Shown here piece by piece: positions 46,601 to 58,600 of a DNA stretch of 64,000 bases. Below the pieces are notes generated by a model. It did not search any database, was not told where the DNA came from, and was given only the letters and a program-made list of their open reading frames with translations. The DNA lies in contig CM051034.1 in the NCBI GenBank assembly GCA_027627225.1, positions 6,068,858-6,132,857 on the forward strand, written 5' to 3'. The translations under genes and the position numbers were made by a program. Source of the stretch: Congeria kusceri. Its lineage: Eukaryota; Mollusca; Bivalvia; Myida; Dreissenidae. Each line of letters starts with the position of its first letter. The stretch's first letter is position 1.

Positions 46601-49600
46601 CATGACACGCTTTGTTTAATTTTAATGCAGAAGCATGTAATGATGATGAAGTGCTGGAAAGTGTTCCTGAACAAGGGAATGATCCTGGGCCAATATCCAG
46701 GAAGCTCCTAAAGAAAATATTACCTTAAGGGATACTCACTTGTAAATTTCTCATTCATTTTCCTTGTAAAAATCAATCTTAATTAAGAAGCATCTGTTGA
46801 TTCTTTACCAGATTAAAGCAATTGAGAACAAAATAAAAATTAAATGTACAGCCAAAGATTTATGGTATTTGATGACCTTACGAAATTTACTAAGTTTCAA
46901 CTAAATAGCTTTGTGGACATGGGTCCAGGCCAAAATAGACGCTTCCACAAATGTCATATTCAAATTAATCCGCAATATTATCCAATGATCGCACTTGGAA
47001 ATCGCGTGTTTAGTGGTTAAACTATTTCATACAAAAGAGCATGTGCATACTGTTTGTGATATTCAGGAAGAGCACATGCTAATGTTTGTGATATTCGATG
47101 AATGGAAATTAATCCTCTAACAATAGCTGGTGAAGAGTTTAAACTATTCGTGGCAAAACCAGAATCGGTCTATAGCAGAGTGTCATACCCTGCTCATTTT
47201 TGGTTCCCAAATGTAGCCCCTCTGGGCTTGTCAACAGAGGAATGATGAACATCTTCGACATTGCATACCATTTTTCCAGTTATTGACAAATGAAGAGCCC
47301 AAGTTTGAAAACCACAAATAGAAGTTTTAAAATGATAAAACCCTATATTTAACTTTGTATAAATTGTCAAAAAGCTGGCCCAACTCCCCCCCCTGCCCAA
47401 CTCCCCCCCCCCCCGCCCAACTCCCCCCCTGCCCAACTCCTGCATCCTGTAACATAGATCTTTCCCTAGAGGACAGGACATGGCAAATGCACAAATTCCT
47501 CGTATGAGCTTCCTACATGTATGTACTGTACGGCGGTAGAAGCGTACATTTACCAAATGTTTTATAATACCTACTATAAAATGATTGCGTAGGCTACCCG
47601 CAAACTGCTTTCGAAATAATGAAGGCAAAAACATGAGCATAAACAAAATGATGACACAGTCCACAAAATAACAGTGCGGTGAAACGAGAACACAAACAAC
47701 AACTGTAGATGGCGTGGAACAATGCAGTGCAATGGGTCTTGCATTACTTACTCTGTCAACATATTGATGAGCAAACGCCCCTGTGTAAGATAAGAAGAAC
47801 CATTCTATAGTGTTTGTGTCACAGACCTCTTTACTAAGACGGTCCATTAAATTTTTTTATCTTTTCCCCCACATACATGAAGGTTAAGGGGCGAAATATG
47901 AAAATATTACTGGACAATAAAAAACCCTTTTACAATCAAAAGTTCCTCAACAAGCAAACATGACGGGGCGGGGCATTTATACCCACAACACAATGTGCAA
48001 ACTTACACAGGTAATTTTTTTTACTGGTGTGTACACAATGATGAATAATCACTTTCTACTTGTGCTTGTTTGTTGTTGTTGTTTTTTGTGACTATCAGAT
48101 ATTTTACCTTTAAAATATTTGCTTCTGACACCATTTATCTCTGGGTTACAATGTTAAGATTTTACACCAAAATGTCGGAAACGAAACATTAATGACAAGT
48201 AATAATATAAACTGCTTATGAGTTTTATTCCAGAAAGAACTGTTAATGTTAAACTTTTAGTTCAAGAAATTAATGTTACTCAGAGTGTGAATTTTTATCT
48301 AGAATAATGAAATTAATTATATTGAAGAAAACATGCTTCGGTCATGTCTATGCCAAGCCAAAAGATTTTAATGCGTTAAGTTACGTTTTTAAAAGAAACA
48401 CATAGACCACATATATAAATGACAATCAAGAGATTTTAATGGGTTAATTTATGCTTTTAAAGAAACACGTAGACAGCATACATAGATCATCTTCAGGAAA
48501 TAATTCTTGGCTTTTAGAACATTATCACAACTTGGGTATTAAATTTATTAGCTATAGACCAGTACAAAAAGCACATCAAAAGATGTATTTCCATAATATA
48601 AGACTATCAAAATAGTGATACTAAGAAATATTTTAAAATAAAAATGTTAGCATTTTGTTTAAAGCCACCAAATCCATATAAAGCTTAAATTTAAATTCAT
48701 AAACAATATTACACATTACACAATTCAATAAAACATTGTTCTTTATTGGTACTGTATTACTGACAATACATTGTTCTTTATTGGTACTGTATTACTGACA
48801 ATACATTGTTCTTTACTGGTACTGTATTACTGACAATACATTGTTCTTTATTGGTACTGTATTACTGACAATACATTGTTCTTTACTGGTACTGTATTAC
48901 TGACAATACATTGTTCTTTACTGGTACTGTATTACTGACAATACATTGTTCTTTATTGGTACTGTATTACTGACAATACATTGTTCTTTATTGGTACTGT
49001 ATTACTGACAATACATTGTTCTTTATTGGTACTGTATTACTGACAATGAAAAATAGAACAACTTTTCCTTAATCTGCAAAAACAAATTGTGACAACCATG
49101 TAAACAATTTTTATTAAGTTTTGTGAAACTGAAATTCTGCATAACTGAATCGTACATCATGACAAGTAATTTGAAACTAAATCTTTTTGTAAATATATAT
49201 CCAATATCTGAACAAACATAAATTGTTCAAAATATTGCTATTCTAAACGAAATTAGTGCCTTTAATGGCCACTCTCTATACAGAACACTTCCTTTGATTA
49301 CCTTTCTTATATCTCATGGCTTTACATCTTTAAAATAAAAATACCATCTCTTGGAATGCGTGACTTTACAGGCAAACACTGCTAAAAAACATTTCATACA
49401 CATTATAGTCATGTCTTATCACAAATTATCACAATTAACACAATTGCAGGGGCGTAGCTTCCTTTAGGCACTATAGGCACGTGCCATACATTTTTTCCAG
49501 AGATGAAAAATTTAAATATGCCAAAAATGCAATAAAAAATAAAAACAAGAGGGTGGGGGGGGGTGAGTTGATCTTTCTAGGCTGTGTTGATACTTCATTG

Positions 49601-52600
49601 TGTAATGAGTCGATTATGTCAACATGAAACAGATTTCATGAAACACAAGCTTATTTTACAATTATTTTGTAGAATCGGGGGTTTAACTGAAGTTAGTTGT
49701 TTGTAGCCACATACGAGTATAAACTCTCTTGGCCCAAATTATCGCTTACAGCGTTTTTTTTATAGATTATGCCTATTGTGCCTATACATTGTTTGAACCC
49801 AAGATACGCCCCTGAATTGTGATGGGTCATGGGAAAAGTGATTTGTAAAGCAGACGAGTGGCCTAAGGTCAAAACTGCATTTGTGCAAGTTTGTTTTCTT
49901 TGAAGGGACAGAACCTTTAGTTCAGTAACTGGTCATTTCTTATGTTAAGAGCCTGTTACGCTTGCAAATAATAATGTTTCGGAATTTGTATTATCACTTT
50001 GTTTTCATTAAACAAAACGTTTAATTCTGGGATATGCCCATTTAATGAAAGGCAGGTGAATAAACATTCTAAATATGACGAGAGCGGTCTCAGGACAGCC
50101 CGCTCGACTATTCATACCACTTTGTCAGAGTAATGGGCCTTTGTCAGTTACCTCACATAATGACCTCGAAGACATGTGTGAAGTTTTTATTGTATATCTG
50201 TAGTAGATATAGAGATATGAAGTTGTTGCATGCAAACTTTAACCTGAATTTTCTAAGTACAAAAAGGGGCATAATTATGCTAAATTGCAGGTCAGAGTTA
50301 TGGGCCTTGGTCAGTTACCTTACATAAACCCTGAAAACATGATTGAGTTAAGTTTCAATTGAATATCTGTAGTAGTTACTGAGATATGTACTTTTTGCAC
50401 GCAAACCTTAACCTGAATTTTCTAAGAACAAAAAGGGGCATAATTCTGAGTTATGGGACTTGGTCAGTGTCCTGATATAATGACCCCGAAGACATGTGTG
50501 AAGTTTCAATAGAATATCAGTAGTAGTTAAAGAGATATGTTCTTGTTGCAATCAAACCTTAACCAGAGCACAATGTTGACGCAGACGCCGATGATCGAGT
50601 TAAGTAGTATAGCTCAAATTATTCGGTGGATAGTCAAGCTAAAAAAGGATATACGAAGGTACGTGAAAATACCACAACAATATTCCATCAACCGTGACTA
50701 AGCCCTCTTAAATATCTCAATTCGATACTCACTGGTTCTTTGCTCAAGTTTGCTATGCAGCTATTGAGGCAGGAGATCCACTCAGAACATTCCGCTTGCG
50801 TCTCACACTGCAAGAAAGTCAAGCAAGCAGGCTGTTAAGACTGTGGTTAATAAAGGGACCTGTACATGGCTTGCATTAAGGTAAGTCTGGGAATAATTTA
50901 CTCCCAGTTTTGGTCACAGGACTTCCAAAATTGCAAACATGGAAGTCATGTGTAAGGATTAGTCAGAAAAAAATACCTAAATTTACCTAAATGATTACTT
51001 CTTTCAACGAATTAATTGGCGTATTATCACAAAATCATCAGAAGTGACCTTAAACAAAGCTCTAATTTTATACTTTCATGTCTTAAATGCTCAGGACTTC
51101 CAATATCCAACACTCGGAAGTCGGGACTTCCACAAATTTCACCTAAGGCGTGAAAAAAATATGTTTGTTTCCGGTAACAAGCCCAAAAAAATTAGGGTAG
51201 GTAGGTCGGGTTTTGTTTTTTTTGGTAAATGGTCAACTTAAAGATTCTAAAACTGAATAAATATTCAAAACGTATCAGTAATATCCTTAAACATTGTTTA
51301 TAAGTGGATACTATCAAAACAAAACACTTATTTATCCAAAACACATTTAATTATTGAAAAAGGTAAATAAAACAAAAATCAATCTGACAAACCCAATAAA
51401 ATGTTCTAGGGTTGGGTCATTTTTTTAGGGTAGGTCGGGTTACCTGAAACAAACATTATTTTGTTTACACCTAAGTACAAGCCCTCCCTATAATATAAGG
51501 GACCTATTATTTAAGGGATATATTTACTGGTTGGCAAACTGAAAATTTGTAAAATTTGTGTCACTGATTTAAAAACTAAAAGAATATTACATGTAAAAAA
51601 AGAAGCAAAATAACGCTCTTTACCACAATTATTTTGTCAAATTCTGCATTAATTATTAGAGGTTTGTAGCCAAGACCAGCAGTTTGAATAAGCTAATATA
51701 CACCAAATGAGTTTTTTTTTACTGTACCTGAACATAGTATGTTCTGCCATCTCTACCAGTATTATCTGAACATAGTATGTTCTGTCATCTCTACCAGTAT
51801 TACCTGAACATAGTATGTTCTGTCATCTCTACCAGAACTACCTGAACATAGTATGTTTTGTCACCTCCACCATTATTACCTTAACATAGTATGTTCTGTC
51901 ATCTCTAACAGTATTGCCTGAACATAGTATGTTCTGTCATCTCTAACAGTATTGCCTGAACATAGTATGTTCTGTCATCTCTAACAGTATTGCCTGAACT
52001 TAGTATGTTCTGTCATCTCTACCAGTATTACCTGAACATAGTATGTTCTATCCTCGGTCACAACTTCAAAAAGGTTCTGTCTGTGACCATGGCCTCTGAA
52101 AATACAAGTAGTGGGCAGATTTGCAGGTGAATTTGAGCATTTAACAAACAATGTAATTATAATTTAGAACTTATCTACATTCTGCTAATTGAGGTTTTTA
52201 AACATTCTGCTAATTGAGGTTTTTAAACAAAGTCTATTTATTTGCCATTGAACATATGCAAAATATGTTGAATTTCATAAGATATTCAATATTTCTGTGT
52301 TGACCAGCCCAGAGGAGCAGCAGGGGGAGCGGGGGAGGGGCAAAAAGGAGCAGGGTGCAGCACCCTGCTATTTTTCTCTATAAAACACAATCGACAGATA
52401 ACAATGAAGATTCATCTTTGGAAATATTGTTTTAACTTAACACATTTGCCCTTTTAACACAATGAAACATCATAACAGTAAACACACACATTTTAAATTT
52501 ATCTACTTATATAAAATTAGAAAACGAAAGTACAATGTCTGTAAATCAATATAAACAATAGAATTACATAGAGAATAGGTTATCTGTATAACCCTCATCT

Positions 52601-55600
52601 TTTAATGATATCGCATATTATGATCAATAAAAACCCTAACTATAGCTACACTTAAAAAAACAAATTTACTGTCGACTTACCCAAGAATAGTCAGAGCTTT
52701 CCGAATATCTTCTAATGGTATTCTTTTTATTGGTTCTTTCTCCTGAAACGGCAATTCATTATCTGCTTATTAGTCAATGTAGCTCATAGAGATTTCGGTG
52801 GCGTAGTGGATATGGTGTCTGCCTAGCAATCGGAGGTCCCGGGTTCCATCCCCAGTCCTCCACACTGGGAGCGTTCTCAAGATCTCCCCCAAAGACACAA
52901 AGTACTGGTTCCACCCAGGAAACTGACTCGAGAGTGTCTCAGTAAGCATTAAACTTTCGATGCAATCGAACTAAAATAAATAGGTTAAAACTTATATCTA
53001 ATACCAACCCTTCTTGAGACATAGCATAACCTTCTGGGAGGAGGTAACAACACTGGTTTTATGGCTCCTCTGTCTTGAGCTTGATACCTACTTAAGGTTT
53101 TCATTTTGATGTCCCCGGCAGCTTGATGCGGGAGGCATATAGCGATTGTCCTGTCCGTCCATACGAGGTTAACTAGATTTTACTGTTTAGCACCAACACC
53201 GCTTACTACAACACTTGGATACTTATAGAGTTGTTGCTTATGACTATCTCACATCCACCCATTATCACCCAAACTCACTTTGACCTTGACCTTATTTGGA
53301 CTCAGAATAATTCAAATGGGCTATTTGTTGGTTAACTAGATTTTATCGTTACGTCTAGCAACAACACTGCTTACTACAACACTAGCATACTTACACAGTT
53401 GTTGCTTATGACCATTCCCAATCCACCTATATCACCCAACCTTCCATTGACCTTGACCTATATCACCCAACCTCACTTTGATCTTCACCTTGACCTAAAT
53501 TGAACTTATGAATGGGCTGTCCAGCACCAACTGAGGTCATGTGTGTTTATCAAACATAGCGTTTTGTTTTTTATTAATTTATTTCGTTCAATAAATACAT
53601 TATGATGATGTATAAATATACAAACCTGATCATGTTTGTAGTAAGAAAATCCATTTTCATCCAATACAAAGAAACGCTTTTTCCAGTTTTTTCTCTACAA
53701 ATAAATGGAAAAAGTTCAATGTAGCAAAAATAAATTTAGTATTATGGGTTAAAGAGTAATTTTAAGAATGTGAAGTTGTACAAATTAAAATAAACTTTTT
53801 TTTTTTAGAAGAACAAACCCAACACTCTATTACAGGGTTGCCACTGAAATCTACAAGTACAATTCCTTGATTTTCTACTGACCAGATTGTGTTGTTTTTT
53901 TAACTTTGAGAAATAATTTTCCATTTATCGTTGTTTATCGCCCAATAAACAACGATTCGGAGTTCTGATGCATAGGAATTAAACTACGAGGGCCATGCAT
54001 CAGAACGACAAAGAGTTGTTTATTGGCCGATAAACAAAGAGAATGCGAAAATTATTTCGATTCTAACATGATTTGACATATATTATTGCAACTGTAATTG
54101 GAATTACGTTTTCTTCCCCTGTGTTTGCTGGCCAACTGTACACATTTCATGAGTAAGATTTAGAAACACACATACAGTTAAACAATAACATACATACCAG
54201 AGCACCTTGCTTCGTAGCATACCCTGACTTTATTGACTTTAGCGACAACGCTGGCATCTGATACTCCAGGGAGTCTCCCCCGACGTCTGAACTCTACAAC
54301 AACAGCAATCAGTTCACACAAAAACTTACATAAGTGTAGTATGTATGCTATGTTAGCTTTTTAACAGCCAAATGGCTACTAAAATTTAATAATTTTTTTT
54401 TTCACAATTTCTTGGAAAAATATTTCAAAATAACACGTTTTCAGCAGTTTTTTTTCAGTCCCTTTGTGAATGGGACGGGGGCCTTTTGAACCTATGATGT
54501 ATGAAATTATTCTATTAGGGTTAAATTACACAATATTGTGACCAATTTTTATTTATACCCCCACAAATGAAGTTTAGGGGGAGTATATAGGAGTGAGCTT
54601 GTTGGTCTTTCAGTCTGTTCGTTTTCATGGTTTCTGGATGATAACTGAAGAAAGGCTTGACATATTCAAATAATTTTTAGTACACATGTGTAACATCATA
54701 GAACACAAGTCAAGTTAGACTTTGGTTACAAACCACTAAATTTTGACAGAGTTATGGCCCCTTTTCGACTTAAAATTCCCTACAAACATGGTTTTCGGAC
54801 GATAACTCAATAACGGCTTGACATATCCAAACAAGAGGGCCATGATGGCCCAAAGCCCTCACCTGAGTCTGAGAACAATGGCGACCATTAGGGATGCAAC
54901 AGGTACCCGTAAATACCCGCATTCTCGGTACTATTAAAACCCATTTCGCATGGCATTAACATATAGGGGCGATACAAAAAAACATGGAAATAATTCTATA
55001 AAAATACATAAAAAACTTATAATTGGATACTACCATCTTTTTCTCACATACCGGTATATGTTTGAATTAAAATAATAAATTATTTATTAACACCAGTACA
55101 CAGACTGATTTGATGTCAGTTCAACTTTGCATATCAGTGATTGACATATTGTTCTGTATTGTTGTTTTCAAAAATGTTTTAAATGTTTTTGCAACGAAGT
55201 CCATAAGCAATGATAAACCTTTACGGGTTCGAAACTGGTACATACAGTGACACTCGATAGTTACTACACTCTACGAAAACTTCCTTAATATCATCATAAT
55301 GGCACCATATAAATGTATCAAACCAAGTAGATTATTCTGGCTTTGCGGGCCCGTCTAGCTCAGTTGGTAGTGCACTATACTCTCAATCAAGGGTTCTTGA
55401 GTTCGAGCCCCAGCCCGGCCACATAATTTGTGTGGGGATTGGTCGTGAAATCATTTCTACGGTCATTCTCCCCCTACCTCTGATTCAAGTAGGGCAGTTG
55501 TCATTTACTGACACAAGTATGTGCACTTGGTACTGGTAAACCACTTACATCGGCTTAGTTTGCCCAGAAAAAGTGTGAGTAGGTTAACTGACCGCCATTA

Positions 55601-58600
55601 TATCACTGAATGACTGGTAAATAAGGTGAAAACAAACTTTCCAAATGTACTCTTCGGAGAAGGAAATTTCTAGGTTACATAGGAATACTTATTGTTAACA
55701 TTAACAACCATACAACTATTAATATTGTCAGATTAAATTATAAATAACAATAAAACCTTTTAGTTGTTTTGCATAAAAACTTACTAATAATTTTGAGTCA
55801 ATGACACCCACAGAGACAAACTTTCCAAATGTACTCTTAGTAAAAGGGAAATTTGTATGTTATATAAGAATACTCATTGTTAACATTAAGAACCATACAC
55901 CTATCAACATTGTCAGATTAAATTATGAATAACTATACAACCTTTTAGTTGATTTGTGTAAAAACTTACCAATAATCACACCAATTGTGAGTCAAAACTG
56001 TGTAGAAATATTTTTCCATTAAGGATAAATAATAAATCAGCTTCAACAATCATGTAAGATAATTACTTGAGTTTCCAAAATCCCAATTCAAATGTATAAG
56101 TCAGTCCAAAAGTTACATGATTAAATGATACTGAATAAGTTACAAACTAAACAGTCCAAAAACTACAGAAAATAATTAACCCTTTCAGGCACTGTATCAC
56201 ATGATATTAATCCTATATTCTGATTGCTTGTTTACAACATGAATTTTAGCTATTTATTGTGGTTTACATCTTTTTCTTGACTGGATGCAAAGACAGACAG
56301 TGGAAAATTTTACTGCTGCACACATAGCCAAATATAGGTCAGAAGCAGGCTATACATAGATTACTATGTGTAATGATGCTGATCTAAAATAGAAGTATCA
56401 TGTTGACTCAGAATGATGTATTGATTTTACTGATAAGCAGACTCCACTATCTGGGTTATATCTGTGACTAAAGGGAAATAACACATTTATGGCACTTATC
56501 TACCTGATACTGCATTTACCTCCCTTTACCAGGTGAGTTATTCAGGAATAGATGTATTTGGGGAAAAAAAGGACAATAACTCTGGTGTTCCTGGTCCGAT
56601 AAGGCCCATTATCGAACTCGTCTAAGATTTTATGGTCATACACAAACTGTGCAAGTTTGGTCAAGATTGAATAAAATGCAGTCTTTATCGCGATAACGGT
56701 CCAAATTGTTGACGGCATACGGCCGCCGCCGGAGAGGTCCCCTATACCAATAGCTCACCGAGTACTTCATGCTCAGGTGAGCTAATAATTTTTGGTACGC
56801 ATGTGTAGTATCATAGAATACAGGTCAAGTTCGACTTTGGTTACAAACCACTAAATTTTCACAGAGTTATGGCCCCTTTTTAACATCATAATCATTGAAG
56901 ACAAAAACCTATGCATATATGAAAATAAAGCACACAAAAAAAGTCCAAAGAAAAAATTGCTAGCAATTGTGAATTTTGGTGAAAATTTTTTGAAAAAAAG
57001 ATACTTTTTTTGCTTTGTGAATGGGGCCCTATTTCAACCCCCAATAGACTAGAAGAAAAACACTGTTTCAGAATCTAAAAATTGGCCACTAGTTTTTATT
57101 TCTTACAGCCAACTTAGTGTATGTAATATATACATTCTGCTTCTTTAAATGATGAAATATATGTTATGCAAGTTCTTGGAGAAGATCTAGGATCAGAAAG
57201 GGTAACGGATACTGCCCAAAAGGGGCCAGGGAATAACTGGACCAGTTCTTTTGACATTTCCTAATAATTTGCTAAATTCTGGGATTTTATCATTTCAATG
57301 CTTCTAATAGTTTTGTAAAAATGGCTGCTTCATTGTTAAATTTCGAAGATGTTCAACATTCCTGCGTCATCTCTGAAAATTTCTCTATTATATCTTGAGA
57401 TACACAGTGTGGCGATAACATTTCAACCTTGAGAAAGACATTCAAGATATCACTGTACAGACCTTACACTGGATAGTGCTAAAGATTTAAGGAATGGACA
57501 AGAAAATGATTTTTCATTGATTGATATTTTAGATGTAAAATAAAAATACGTCAATGCATTTATGCGTTAATTTTCATTAACATTCTATGTGAATTACTAG
57601 AGTAGCAAGCATTGTCTGGGGCTTTAATGAAATCAATATTCAGTTGGAATAGGTTGCCATTTTGAGTTTCAGTAAACAACATGACCAACAGGGTCTGAAC
57701 TTTAAGTTTGAGCAAGAATAGTTGAGCTGCTGTATACCTGTGTTACAATCTTGAGGAAAGCTCAAATATGGTAGAAATACATCTCCACTTGAAGACTATT
57801 CTTTACTTCATTGTGAATATTTTAGGAGGGCCAGTAAGTTGAGTCGGATTCAATTTTGGTGAGATTTAAGATTGTTCACGTTCTCCCAGATGAACTCAAA
57901 TATCTGCTGAAACAGTCGAATGACGCCCAAGTGTGATAAACAGTCGAATGATACCCAAGTGACACCCAAGTGTGATAAAAAGTTGAATGACGCCCAAGTG
58001 TGATAAACAGTCGAATGACGCCCAAGTGTGATAAACAGTCGAATGAAACCCAAGTGTGATAAACAGTCAAATGACACCCAAGTGTGATAAACAGTCAAAT
58101 GACACCCAAGTGTGATAAACAGTTGAATTACACCTAAGTGTGATAAACAGTCTAATGACACACAAGTGCATTGTTTGTTAGTTGGTTCATTTGTGTCAAA
58201 AAGTTACTTGAAATGAAAAATAATATGCAAAACTGCATGAAATTCCCAGTAAAATGTGAGAAAGAAAACACAACTGATCCAATCAATATTTTGTGTCCTA
58301 TATTATACTTCACATAACACAATATTAAATCCATGTATCGACATGTAACGAAGGACAGCAGGGGGGTATCATGATGCAAATTTATCTGTACCTCCACTGT
58401 ACTCCTTTGTATAACACCACCTGCTACTTCATTCCGCGAGTTTGGAGGCGCGAGTTTAACGTCCTTGGCCTCATTGACCTAAAAACAAACATTTCACAGT
58501 TAGCCGAAATCAGTAGAAATTTTAATTGGGAATAATGTCAATTCAAGGTAAATGCCAAATTAGGCAATGGCTCCAAATTTCAACATTTGGCTAAAGAAAT

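Noticed and set aside
48731..49048. CRISPR-like array of regular repeats
   Set aside because: Units are head-to-tail 35-mers with no unique spacers, in a eukaryotic intron; it is a minisatellite. The same applies to 57890-58170 and 34780-35960.
55347..55421. tRNA gene (Lys-like)
   Set aside because: A and B boxes are present, but the anticodon stem does not pair and a SINE body follows directly.
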